Shown in pieces: positions 44,289-53,482 of a stretch of DNA of 64,000 nt. The stretch is taken from positions 1 to 64,000 of the forward strand of contig JAKAEE010000001.1 in assembly GCA_021820065.1 (NCBI GenBank), written 5' to 3'. Within the stretch, counting starts at the first letter, position 1, and every line of letters starts with the position of its first letter. The stretch comes from Bacteroidota bacterium. GTDB taxonomy: Bacteria; Bacteroidota; Ignavibacteria; Ignavibacteriales; Melioribacteraceae. Position numbers and translations under genes: made by a program. The notes beneath the pieces are model-generated. The model did no database searches, was not told the DNA's origin, and worked only from the letters and a program-made list of their open reading frames with translations.

Positions 44289-45194
44289 ATGGCTGACAGG
44301 ACAAAATTCAATTTATCATTGTGGGAAAAGTACCAGGCGCTGCTCAAAGAAAATTACAGCTTAAAAGCTGAGAACAAAAAATTAAAAGCGCAGCTTGGTT
44401 TTGATCACCCCAGAACAGATCCTTCTGCTGTTGTTAATAACGAAAAACCCATTCACGTTGCTACTAAAAATTTCAAAGCAGAAGAAAAGATTAAATTGTT
44501 CATGTCTCTCTTTAAAGGCAGAGACGATGTCTATGCTAAAAGATGGCAAAACAAGGAAGGTAAATCGGGGTATTCGCCGGCTTGTTTGAATGAATGGAAA
44601 CCCGGAATATGTAACAAGCCCAAAATAAAATGCGCGGATTGCATCAACAAATCCTTTACTAGCTTAGACGAAGAAGTTATTGAAGATCATCTCAAAGGAA
44701 ACATGGTCGTTGGACTGTATCCGATGTGTACGGATGATACTTGTTCTTTCCTTGCGATCGATTTTGACGGGGATGATTGGCAAAAAGATATTGCCGTATT
44801 GAGAAACACCTGCGGCGAATTTGATATCCCGGTTGCAATTGAACGTTCGCGTTCCGGGAACGGCGCTCATGTTTGGTTCTTTTTTGAACATCAAATATCC
44901 GCCGCTTTAGCACGGAAATTTGGAACATCGTTACTTACCTGTTCAATGAGCAAGCGGCATGAAATTAAGTTCAAATCTTATGATAGATTTTTCCCAAACC
45001 AGAATACAATGCCAAAAGGCGGCTTTGGAAATTTGATTGCCATGCCGCTACAGATGGCTGCAAGAAAAAACGGCAACAGCGTTTTTGTTGGTGAGGACTT
45101 TAAACCGTATGCAGATCAATGGGACTTTTTGAATTCAATAAAAAAATTATCGGAAGAAAGAATAGAATCGCTAATAACAACTTTAAGCCATTGA
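44289..45194 (+). CDS. TOTE-type conflict system, archaeo-eukaryotic primase (AEP) half
   Basis: 301 residues. A short N-terminal coiled coil (about 11-36) precedes a zinc-like cysteine set (C99, C108, C115, C118) and the AEP core with FLAIDFDGDDW (D158, D160), RSGNGAHVWFFFE (H194) and KGGFGNLIAMPLQ. This is the primase domain of TOTE conflict systems, where it is normally fused to a helicase and a nuclease. Here the frame ends at TGA 45192-45194 and reopens immediately in the same frame as the helicase. The primase itself looks intact. Confidence 0.88.
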   Translation: MADRTKFNLSLWEKYQALLKENYSLKAENKKLKAQLGFDHPRTDPSAVVNNEKPIHVATKNFKAEEKIKLFMSLFKGRDDVYAKRWQNKEGKSGYSPACLNEWKPGICNKPKIKCADCINKSFTSLDEEVIEDHLKGNMVVGLYPMCTDDTCSFLAIDFDGDDWQKDIAVLRNTCGEFDIPVAIERSRSGNGAHVWFFFEHQISAALARKFGTSLLTCSMSKRHEIKFKSYDRFFPNQNTMPKGGFGNLIAMPLQMAARKNGNSVFVGEDFKPYADQWDFLNSIKKLSEERIESLITTLSH

Positions 45195-45209
45195 AACGAA
45201 TTAGGAATA

Positions 45210-47183
45210 TTGAGAAAGGATGATGATGAATCCGGCAGACCGTGGGAAAAAATTCCGTCTGTTCATCTTACAATAAATGATTTCCCTCGTAAAATTACTC
45301 TTGCAAAAGCCAATATGATTTACATACCGAAGGAAAATATTTCTCAAAAAGCATTAAATGTTTTGAAACGTTTAGCGGCTTTTAAGAATCCGGAATTTTA
45401 CAAAGCACAAGCTATGCGTCTGCCAACTTACAACAAGCCGAGAATTATTTCTTGTTCCGATGAAACAGAAGAATATCTATGTCTGCCGAGAGGATGTGAA
45501 GAAGATGTAAAAAGTTTATTGAATGAATGTGATGTTGATTTAGAAATTGCGGATAAAACTAATCCAGGCACAACCATTAAAGTTGTGTTTAATGGAAAGT
45601 TGAGGGAAGAACAGCTTAAAGCATTCAATGAAATAATGAAGTTTGATAACGGTGTACTTTCGGCAGTAACTGCATTTGGTAAAACTATTATTGCCGCAAA
45701 GCTAATTGCCGAACGAAAAGTGAATACGCTTGTTTTGGTTCACAGACAACAATTGATGATGCAGTGGATAAATAAATTATCTGAGTTTTTAGTTGTGAAG
45801 GAAAAATTATCAGCGCAAAAGAAAAAGAAGGTGAGAAAGAAAAATCCAAACTTGATTGGAAAAATCGGGGGAGGGAAAGAAAATTTAACCAGTATTATTG
45901 ATGTTGCAATCATGCAGTCTTTATACCACGAAAATGACGTTAAGGAGTTAGTCAAAGATTACGGGATGGTAATTGTTGACGAGTGTCATCACGTTCCTGC
46001 TTTCAGCTTTGAACAGATACTTAAAACTGTTAATGCAAAATATGTTTATGGATTAACCGCTACGCCGGTTAGACAGGACGGGCATCATCCTATTATCTTT
46101 ATGCATTGCGGAGCTGTAAGATTCAAGGTTGACGCTAAAGCACAAGCTGATAAAAGTCCTTTTGAACATTATGTTATTCCAAGATTTACAAGTTTTAGGT
46201 TGCCGATAGATAAAGCTGAAAAAGAATTAACGATTCAAGAGTTGTATTCCGAAATATCAGTTAATGAAACCCGGAACCAGCTTATAACTGATGATGTCAT
46301 TAGAAATTATGAAGCGGGGAAACAATCGCTGATTCTAACCGAAAGAACCGCTCACGTTGAATTACTTGCAAAGAAAATAAGTGAGAAAATCCCGGATGTA
46401 ATTACTATTACCGGCAAACTTGGGATTAAGAAAACAAGAGAGACTTTGAAAAAAATATCCGATACACCGGCAGGTAAACAATTGACACTGGTTGCTACGG
46501 GCAAATACATCGGAGAAGGTTTTGACGAACCGCGTCTTGATACACTCTTTTTGGCAATGCCCATTTCATGGAAAGGAACCTTGCAGCAGTATGTAGGACG
46601 GCTAAATAGAATTTATGAAAAGAAAAAAGAAGTACACGTATATGACTACATTGATATCCATGTGAGAATGCTCGAGAAAATGTACAACAAACGACTTAAA
46701 GGTTATGCCTCGCTTGGATATAAAACAAAAGGGGATTTGGATATAAAGGATCCGGTAAATTTTATCTATAACAAAAGTAGTTTTTTGCCGGTTTACAGAA
46801 ATGATATTGTTATCGCTCAAAGAGAAATTTTCATCGTTAGTCCTTTTATAAGTAAGAGGCGAATTGATTACATGACTCAATATTTTGAGCATGCAATAAG
46901 TAACAATGTAAAAGTTATTGTTACGACAAGACCAATTGAAGAATACAGAGAGAAAGATAAATTTGTTTTGAAACGCCTTCTCGACACATTGGAAAATTTA
47001 GGGATTCAACTATTAATCAAACCGAATATCCATCAAAAGTTTGCGGTAATCGATCAAAGGATAGTCTGGTACGGAAGCATAAATCTACTTAGCTTCGGCG
47101 ACGCTGAAGAAAGTATCATGCGGCTTGAGAGTTCAAACATTGCGAATGAACTTTTGAAAAGTATCGGTAGTCGATTCAACTAA
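45210..47183 (+). CDS. TOTE-type conflict system, superfamily II helicase plus phospholipase D nuclease half
   Basis: 657 residues starting at TTG 45210, with AGGA five bases upstream, so independent translation is plausible. After an N-terminal region comes an SF2 helicase: Walker A AVTAFGKT (K158), DECH (257-260), GLTATP and QYVGRLNR. A C-terminal phospholipase D domain has a single HxK motif (HQKFAVID, H608/K610; YGSINLLS), used for DNA cleavage in related restriction helicases. Same reading frame as the primase gene, separated by one TGA and five sense codons. Together they equal the usual single TOTE polypeptide (about 960 residues). Confidence 0.88.
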   Translation: MRKDDDESGRPWEKIPSVHLTINDFPRKITLAKANMIYIPKENISQKALNVLKRLAAFKNPEFYKAQAMRLPTYNKPRIISCSDETEEYLCLPRGCEEDVKSLLNECDVDLEIADKTNPGTTIKVVFNGKLREEQLKAFNEIMKFDNGVLSAVTAFGKTIIAAKLIAERKVNTLVLVHRQQLMMQWINKLSEFLVVKEKLSAQKKKKVRKKNPNLIGKIGGGKENLTSIIDVAIMQSLYHENDVKELVKDYGMVIVDECHHVPAFSFEQILKTVNAKYVYGLTATPVRQDGHHPIIFMHCGAVRFKVDAKAQADKSPFEHYVIPRFTSFRLPIDKAEKELTIQELYSEISVNETRNQLITDDVIRNYEAGKQSLILTERTAHVELLAKKISEKIPDVITITGKLGIKKTRETLKKISDTPAGKQLTLVATGKYIGEGFDEPRLDTLFLAMPISWKGTLQQYVGRLNRIYEKKKEVHVYDYIDIHVRMLEKMYNKRLKGYASLGYKTKGDLDIKDPVNFIYNKSSFLPVYRNDIVIAQREIFIVSPFISKRRIDYMTQYFEHAISNNVKVIVTTRPIEEYREKDKFVLKRLLDTLENLGIQLLIKPNIHQKFAVIDQRIVWYGSINLLSFGDAEESIMRLESSNIANELLKSIGSRFN

Positions 47184-47353
47184 TTTCATAAACTTCACCC
47201 TCCAACATTTGCGGAAGCTTCTTTAACAAATTCGGTATTAAAGGACGAATGTATTCCAGAGAGAGCCAAGAGATTATATACTCTCAACTCTATAAAGTTA
47301 ACATGAGAAGTTGCCTTTCAACATAAAAGACGGCATCTTGTTTAGTTTAAGAA

Positions 47354-49900
47354 TTATTCACCGGAATCATACTGATTTTGAATTTCATCTTCTCTTTTGC
47401 TTTGCCAGATTGCCCAAACAATTGTCCCCAAAGCAGCAATAGAAATGGCAATCCCAATTATAAACGAACCAAGCGTACTAATCTTAGGTAAAAATAAATT
47501 ATACTTCAGAACTAATCCAAGTGCAAGCAGGCTAACCATATTCATCACTTTGATGAGCGGATTAATGGCGGGACCGGCTGTATCTTTCAGCGGGTCACCA
47601 ACAGTATCTCCGGTTACTGCCGCTTTATGAGCGTCCGAGCCTTTGCCGCCGTAAATTCCATCTTCAATCATTTTCTTTGCGTTATCCCAAGCACCTCCGG
47701 CATTCGACATAAAAACAGCCAAGAGTTGCCCGACTAAAATCATTCCGGCTAAAAATCCTCCAAGAGCATATGGACCCAGTAGAAATCCAACTAAAATCGG
47801 CGCAAGAATTGCCAGGAAGCCTGGACCAATCAATTCCTTCTGTGCTGTTGTAGTACAGATATTTACTACACGCCCATAATCGGGATTTTTTGTTCCATCC
47901 CAAATGTGCGGATCTCTAAATTGAATGCGGCATTCATGAACAATATAAAAAGCCGCTCTTCCAACGGCACGGACAAGCATACTGCTGAATAAAAATGGAA
48001 CTGCGCCGCCAATCAAAAATCCGATGAAGACAACAGGATTAGCAACAGTTAGTTTGCCGGCTTCTTCGAAATATTGTGCAACGCTCATCTGATTGATTTT
48101 GTCTTCACTTCCAACAGCAATTACGGCAATAAAACTCGCAAACAAAGAGACAGCAGCAATAACTGCCGAACCGATTGCAATTCCTTTTGTTTCGGCTTTT
48201 GTTGTATTGCCAACAGCATCAAGATCTGCCAATATTTGGCGGGAACGTTTGTAATTACCGGGATTTTCTTTTTCCATTTCAATAGGATCATAACCCATTT
48301 CACCTATTCCGTTTGCGTTGTCTGCAACAGGTCCAAACACGTCCATAGAAATTGTATTCCCTGTTAGTGTAAGCATTCCAATCCCGGTCATCGCAATTCC
48401 GTAGGCAACAAATAGAGGAGGAGTTCCAGCGTAGGTCAAAACTGAAAGAAATATTGCGATTGAAATAATAACGATTGTTGCTACTGTGCTTTCATAACCA
48501 ACGGCGAATCCTTGAATGATATTTGTTGCGTGACCAGTCTGGCAAGATCTTGCAAGAGACTTAACAGGTGCGTGCCCCGTATGCGTATAATAACTTGTAA
48601 CTTTGTTCAACGCTATTGCGAGGAATACACCAATCAAACATGTTAATGCCGGACGCAAATCTAAACCTTGTATTCCAAAGTTTGCAAGAAAACCTAAAGA
48701 GTTTGGATCACCATTCGGAAAACCGGCTTTTGCCATTGGATTTAACGAAAGGTAATTTGCGTCGAAATGCAAGTAGCCGAAACCGAGCAGAAAAAAACCA
48801 ACTACACTTATAATAGACCCAATCCAAAATCCACGGTGAACGCTACGAAGTGCAGTGTCCGATGTGTCGTGAGGTCCTGCCTTCACAGTGTAAGTACTAA
48901 CTATTGAACCCAAAACCCCAATTCCTCTTACAAGAAGGGGAAAAATAACGCCTTTGTGTCCGAAGCTAGACATCCCCAGGATCATAGCGGCAACAATAGT
49001 TACTTCATAGCTTTCAAAGATATCTGCAGCCATACCAGCACAATCCCCAACGTTATCTCCGACGTTATCAGCAATTGTGGCTGCATTTCTAGGATCGTCT
49101 TCAGGAATGTCTTTCTCAATTTTGCCAACAAGATCAGCTCCAACATCGGCAGCTTTTGTGTAAATGCCACCACCTACACGCATAAATAATGCTAAGAGAG
49201 TTCCTCCGAATCCAAATCCGAGAAGAGCTTCATAAGCCATATCTCCGAAGAGCAAAAAGATTAGAGTACCGCCTAACAATCCTAATCCGTCTGTCAACAT
49301 TCCTGTTACCGTTCCGGTTCTATAACCAAGCTGCATTGCTTCGCCATAGCTTCGTGTTGCCGCCGAAGCTACCCTAAGGTTTCCAGTGGTGGCTAAACGC
49401 ATTCCAACAAAACCAACCAGCCAGCTGAACACTGCACCAATTAGAAATGCACCAGATCTACCCAACCTGAAAGCATTCTCACTGCCGGAGTATGTCACAA
49501 ACAAAAGAATAGTAATTATGATAATGAGCGGACCGATTTTTTTAAACTGAGCAGATAAATAGGCATTAGAACCTTCACGTATTGCGGATGCAATTTCTTG
49601 CATCTTCTTTGTACCTTTATCTGCTTTCAATACTTGCTTTGCTAAATAGGCTGCATAAAACAATCCCAAGACTGCAATTCCAAGAACTGACAATAAACTA
49701 ATAATTTCCATTAAAGAATATTTGGGATCTGTAAATAGGGAAAATGGAATGAATTTCTTTGATTCAGCTAAAACCGAATTTTCTTTAACCTGGCTTGTAA
49801 CTGGCATCCAAATAAAACCAGCTGCAAAGACCATCATCATAAAGATCAAGTAATTACGCTTCCTTGTTCTTGAATAGAATAATTTTTTCAATCTGTTCAT
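47354..49900 (-). CDS. hppA: Membrane-bound ion-pumping pyrophosphatase, K+-independent signature
   Basis: 848 residues with about 16 membrane helices. Substrate motifs include GGGIYTKAADVGADLVGKIE, DNVGDNVGDCAGMAADIFESYE and the C-terminal DTVGDPLKDTAGPAINPLIKVMN. In the diagnostic GNTTKAETKG segment, Lys and Thr stand at the positions that are Ala and Gly in K+-dependent enzymes, which marks the K+-independent, H+-pumping class. The first 60-80 residues form an extra hydrophobic extension, so it is longer than the usual 700 residues. It borders the accessory island. Confidence 0.95.
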   Translation of the reverse strand: MNRLKKLFYSRTRKRNYLIFMMMVFAAGFIWMPVTSQVKENSVLAESKKFIPFSLFTDPKYSLMEIISLLSVLGIAVLGLFYAAYLAKQVLKADKGTKKMQEIASAIREGSNAYLSAQFKKIGPLIIIITILLFVTYSGSENAFRLGRSGAFLIGAVFSWLVGFVGMRLATTGNLRVASAATRSYGEAMQLGYRTGTVTGMLTDGLGLLGGTLIFLLFGDMAYEALLGFGFGGTLLALFMRVGGGIYTKAADVGADLVGKIEKDIPEDDPRNAATIADNVGDNVGDCAGMAADIFESYEVTIVAAMILGMSSFGHKGVIFPLLVRGIGVLGSIVSTYTVKAGPHDTSDTALRSVHRGFWIGSIISVVGFFLLGFGYLHFDANYLSLNPMAKAGFPNGDPNSLGFLANFGIQGLDLRPALTCLIGVFLAIALNKVTSYYTHTGHAPVKSLARSCQTGHATNIIQGFAVGYESTVATIVIISIAIFLSVLTYAGTPPLFVAYGIAMTGIGMLTLTGNTISMDVFGPVADNANGIGEMGYDPIEMEKENPGNYKRSRQILADLDAVGNTTKAETKGIAIGSAVIAAVSLFASFIAVIAVGSEDKINQMSVAQYFEEAGKLTVANPVVFIGFLIGGAVPFLFSSMLVRAVGRAAFYIVHECRIQFRDPHIWDGTKNPDYGRVVNICTTTAQKELIGPGFLAILAPILVGFLLGPYALGGFLAGMILVGQLLAVFMSNAGGAWDNAKKMIEDGIYGGKGSDAHKAAVTGDTVGDPLKDTAGPAINPLIKVMNMVSLLALGLVLKYNLFLPKISTLGSFIIGIAISIAALGTIVWAIWQSKREDEIQNQYDSGE

Positions 49901-49949
49901 AGTATTTCTTTTTTCTCCTAAGGGATAATATTTTGCTGCTTCAAATGAA

Positions 49950-50723
49950 TTAAGAAATTAAACTCTCGGAAGCCGATCGCCACCATTTAGAATGTTCTAC
50001 CTCAAGTTCCCGTCTATCGGGAAACTTGTAAAATTTCATTCCGGTTTGATCACCTAGAAAAAAGCCTTTGCGTATAGTTCTAAAGAATCCTTGAAAGTGG
50101 GGAGTCCTCGAAACTGTTTTTGTTGATTTCTTGTGAGGCGACTTTAGCTCGTTCAAGCAATCAGTAATGTGGTGAGGATTTGCATAAGGCAGATGACCTG
50201 CAAGTTTTCCTTTTTCATCTAAACTCAGTAACATGTCAACTAGAAATATTCTTGGAACACTTACATGATTTTGGGGATCGGTCATAAAGTTAACAAAAGC
50301 TGCTGGCGCTAACTCTGAAACAACCATTGGAGAAACAGGGCATAGCTCTTGGTAAAGGTTGAGACCGTTTTTTTCGGCAGCAGTTTCGTACTGACTTTCT
50401 TCAAGAGACATAATGCGGCCGTCTGCAGTTACAAGATAAAGTTTTTTGAAAGTTTGCAATTCCAAATGTTCCAAAACCCTGTAGATGGAAATGTATTTAC
50501 TTCGTTTAGGACTTCCGTCGGGATGAGGAATACATCTTTGTTCAATGTCTTTCAGGTGAAAATAATGACTAACCAAATTTTCATTGATTTCAAAAAACAA
50601 CACGTTGCCGCGAGTGTTCTTTTGTGTTCCTACAGCCATATAAACACCAAATGCCTCTGGGTCAAGGTGAGAAGCGATAAGAGCCTCCGACCTATAACAC
50701 AACATGTAATAATGAATTTTCAT
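49950..50723 (-). CDS. Conserved-looking hypothetical protein beside the uronate operon
   Basis: 257 residues from the ATG 50721-50723, preceded by AAGGAG at five bases (a GTG two codons earlier overlaps that RBS and is less likely). No signal peptide or membrane helix. Features: HYYMLCYRSEALIASHLDPEAFGVYMAVGTQK near the N-terminus, a cysteine-containing CIPHPDGSPKRSKYISIYR, and repeated His-rich turns. The family is not recognised by me. It is divergent from kduD. Confidence 0.7.
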   Translation of the reverse strand: MKIHYYMLCYRSEALIASHLDPEAFGVYMAVGTQKNTRGNVLFFEINENLVSHYFHLKDIEQRCIPHPDGSPKRSKYISIYRVLEHLELQTFKKLYLVTADGRIMSLEESQYETAAEKNGLNLYQELCPVSPMVVSELAPAAFVNFMTDPQNHVSVPRIFLVDMLLSLDEKGKLAGHLPYANPHHITDCLNELKSPHKKSTKTVSRTPHFQGFFRTIRKGFFLGDQTGMKFYKFPDRRELEVEHSKWWRSASESLIS

Positions 50724-50860
50724 AGTCACTCCTTTTTAGAATTTACTTTTCGAACTAGGGACGAAGAACTTGTGAAACGAAGGTCTTGCTCTTTCTTAAA
50801 AAAAGTAAGAAGACTTCAATTTGGGATGATAATGTATGATTTTAAAAATGGAAATTCAAA

Positions 50861-50874
50861 CTTAATCGTTTAAG
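50861..50874. promoter_or_regulatory. Candidate LacI-family operator upstream of kduD
   Basis: CTTAATCGTTTAAG, a near-palindrome (12 of 14 positions) with the central CG typical of LacI-family operators. It lies about 80 bases before the promoter; a weaker related word (TTTAACGATAAC) begins at 51001, between promoter and ATG. The regulator could be the LacI protein encoded at the end of the operon. Confidence 0.3.
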
Positions 50875-50953
50875 TAATGAAAATTTTTTCGTTTTCTGAC
50901 TTTCTTAAGGATAACCTTACAAATTTTAGCGACTGTCTTCCCATAAGGAAAAA

Positions 50954-50982
50954 TTGACAAATGGAATTACTTTTACTAATTT
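50954..50982 (+). promoter_or_regulatory. Putative promoter of the hexuronate operon
   Basis: TTGACA at 50954-50959, 17-base spacer, TAATTT at 50977-50982, with a leader of about 80 bases. It matches the architecture of the promoters at 1886 and 12073. Confidence 0.5.
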
Positions 50983-51070
50983 ATTTGTTGGAAGTGTTAC
51001 TTTAACGATAACTTTAAGCCTAAATGCGTAAATAAATTTTGTTTAATTCATCAAACTAGTAGAGAACAAA

Positions 51071-51832
51071 ATGATTCTGGAAAAATTTCGTCTGGAAGAT
51101 AAGGTTGCACTTGTGACCGGATCTAATAAAGGCATTGGACAACACTATGCATTGGCTCTTGCAGAAGCTGGTGCGGATATTATCGGCGTTTCATTCGAGA
51201 GCGATTTCAGCGAGACGGAGAAGTTAGTTTGTGCCGTTGGAAAAAAATTTACCTCTTATGTAAGTGATTTTTCCAATCGTGAATCTTTATACAGCTTTAT
51301 AAAAAAAGTAAAAAACGATTCTCCTAAAATTGATATTCTTGTGAACAATGCCGGTACTATCCTCCGCAAGCCTATTGCTGAACATCCGGATGAATACTGG
51401 GATAAAGTTATTGAAGTGAATCTTTCCTCTCAGTTTATACTTACTAGAGAAATCGGAAAAGATATGGCAATGAGAGGTTATGGAAAAATCATTTTCATTG
51501 CGTCATTGCTTTCATTTCAAGGAGGAATTTTCGTCCCGGGATATTCGGCTTCAAAGGGCGGTATAAAACAGCTTACAATGGCTTTTGCAAATGAGTGGGC
51601 TTCAAAGGGAGTGACCGTGAACGCAATTGCACCGGGATACATTGCTACCGATAACACGAAACAATTGCGAGAAGACCCGGTACGAAACAAAGCAATCTTG
51701 GATAGAATTCCTGTAGGTAGGTGGGGAGAACCAACCGATTTGATGGGAACGGTTGTATTTCTTGCATCCCCTGCTTCCAATTATTTAAACGGAACTATTA
51801 TTACTGTTGATGGCGGCTGGATGGGTAGGTAA
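51071..51832 (+). CDS. kduD: 2-dehydro-3-deoxy-D-gluconate 5-dehydrogenase KduD
   Basis: 253 residues, classical SDR: TGSNKGIGQHYA cofactor loop, NNAG, catalytic S145, Y158 and K162 (GYSASKGG). KduD interconverts 2,5-diketo-3-deoxygluconate and KDG in unsaturated-uronate catabolism. The pairing with kduI in the same operon supports the assignment. First gene of the operon. Confidence 0.92.
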   Translation: MILEKFRLEDKVALVTGSNKGIGQHYALALAEAGADIIGVSFESDFSETEKLVCAVGKKFTSYVSDFSNRESLYSFIKKVKNDSPKIDILVNNAGTILRKPIAEHPDEYWDKVIEVNLSSQFILTREIGKDMAMRGYGKIIFIASLLSFQGGIFVPGYSASKGGIKQLTMAFANEWASKGVTVNAIAPGYIATDNTKQLREDPVRNKAILDRIPVGRWGEPTDLMGTVVFLASPASNYLNGTIITVDGGWMGR

Positions 51833-51896
51833 AACGCAGTAATACTAACGGGCTTAATAAATTTTTTTTCTGAATTTTTTTATGTCGGAGAATATA

Positions 51897-53468
51897 ATGA
51901 ATCAAAACAATCTGCTGGATCTATCTATTCAAAAAAACTCTGTATCAAACAAACTAAACACTGTAGAAATTACAAAATCGTTTGGGTTACAAGTTTACCC
52001 GTTGTCAGTTAACACGATAGATGATGGTGTAGTCTTCATAGCAAAAATAGAAGCCGAGAAATTTCTTTTTATTCTTTTGAATCGTAATTCCGCAAATTCC
52101 TTATGGAACAAATTAATTGGCGAAGAAATACCGTTAGACCAGGAAACCAATTTATTGCGTTTGAAGAAGTGCAAATTAATCCATGATAATTCTATAGTGA
52201 TTCAAGAAACATTTCATTTTACCAGACCACAAATAATAGGTTTAACAAATTCAATTGGCATGGGAGACAGACTTGGCTTAGCAAACCCGGGTCATCTTCG
52301 GTCTTTAAGGGGATATCATTTTAAACCAATTCTTGCGCAGCAATCTATTCGTGAACTAACAAGAACGCAAAGAACACCGGAAGAGGTAATGGATGCAGCG
52401 GTGTGGTCTGTTCTGCAAGAAGGATATAAAGAAGGATTCGGTTCCGATGCAGATCATTTGAAAACGACGGATGATATCGATCTGCTGATGAAAGCCGGAT
52501 TCACTATGTACACTTTCGACCCGAGCGAATATGTTAATAACAAAGCCGATTCTGCGGACGAAAATGAATTGAACAAAATAATTTCGACAATAAATTGGGA
52601 CGGGCTAAAAACAAAATTCGAAAATCTTCTGGCAGATTACAATGGAAAGCACTTCATAATTTCCAAAGACTTTTCAATTCAGCCGACAGAAATCGAAATT
52701 AAAAGAGCGGTTGTAAAATACAGCAACGCTATTGCGCACATTAATCGGTTGTACGAGCACATCAAAAGCAAATATTCCGGTTATCAATTTGAAGTGGAAG
52801 TTTCCGTAGATGAAACTGAATCTGTGACTACCCCATTCGAGCATTTTTTTATTGCGAATGAGTTGAAAAGATTGAAAGTTGAATTTGTAAGTCTCGCGCC
52901 CAGATTCGTCGGAGATTTTGAAAAGGGAATAGACTACAAAGGCGATGTCAATTTATTCCGTCGAGAATACCTAAAACACCTTGCTGTTGCAAAGTACTTT
53001 GGGACTTACAAAATCAGTCTTCACTCCGGCAGTGATAAATTCACCGTTTATAAAATTATTGGTTCGCTAAAAGATGCGCACACACACGTTAAAACCGCAG
53101 GCACCAGCTATTTGGAGGCGCTGAAAGTAGTCGCTTCAAGAGAACCGACTTTATTCAAAGAAATTCTGGATTTTTCGCGCGGCCTTTATGATACGGAAAA
53201 GAAATCATATCATGTCACAGCCGATCTTACTAAAGTTCGGAGTGGCGCTGATTATGCAGACAGCGAATTGCCTCGCCTTTTCGATTCCAACGATGTACGT
53301 CAAGTTCTGCACGTAACATTTGGAAAGGTTCTTAGCGATAAGACACCGGATGGATTTTTTCTTTTCAAAAATAGAATCGTTGATTGTCTTAAACAGAATG
53401 AAGAACTCCATTATGAGTTTATTGAAAAACATTTTAGAAAACATCTTGAACCATTCGCAAAAAACTAA
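51897..53468 (+). CDS. uxaE: Tagaturonate/fructuronate epimerase (UxaE family)
   Basis: 523 residues from the ATG 51897-51899, which has GGAG six bases upstream; the ATG at 51882 adds five residues without an RBS. The core (GMGDRLGLANPGHLRSLRGY, LAQQSIRELTRTQRTPEEVMDAAVW, FGSDADHLKT, EVEVSVDETESVTTP and KISLHSGSDKFTVY) matches UxaE, which epimerises D-tagaturonate and D-fructuronate and lets one isomerase feed both glucuronate and galacturonate into the same branch. Confidence 0.88.
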   Translation: MNQNNLLDLSIQKNSVSNKLNTVEITKSFGLQVYPLSVNTIDDGVVFIAKIEAEKFLFILLNRNSANSLWNKLIGEEIPLDQETNLLRLKKCKLIHDNSIVIQETFHFTRPQIIGLTNSIGMGDRLGLANPGHLRSLRGYHFKPILAQQSIRELTRTQRTPEEVMDAAVWSVLQEGYKEGFGSDADHLKTTDDIDLLMKAGFTMYTFDPSEYVNNKADSADENELNKIISTINWDGLKTKFENLLADYNGKHFIISKDFSIQPTEIEIKRAVVKYSNAIAHINRLYEHIKSKYSGYQFEVEVSVDETESVTTPFEHFFIANELKRLKVEFVSLAPRFVGDFEKGIDYKGDVNLFRREYLKHLAVAKYFGTYKISLHSGSDKFTVYKIIGSLKDAHTHVKTAGTSYLEALKVVASREPTLFKEILDFSRGLYDTEKKSYHVTADLTKVRSGADYADSELPRLFDSNDVRQVLHVTFGKVLSDKTPDGFFLFKNRIVDCLKQNEELHYEFIEKHFRKHLEPFAKN

Positions 53469-53482
53469 TTTGGGAAAGAACA

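Noticed and set aside
45180..45215. Frameshift between the two TOTE halves
   Set aside because: Both halves are in the same frame; the interruption is a stop codon, not a frameshift.
50349..50873. 174-residue plus-strand frame opposite the hypothetical gene at 49950
   Set aside because: It is antisense to a gene with a good RBS, and its composition is shadow-like.
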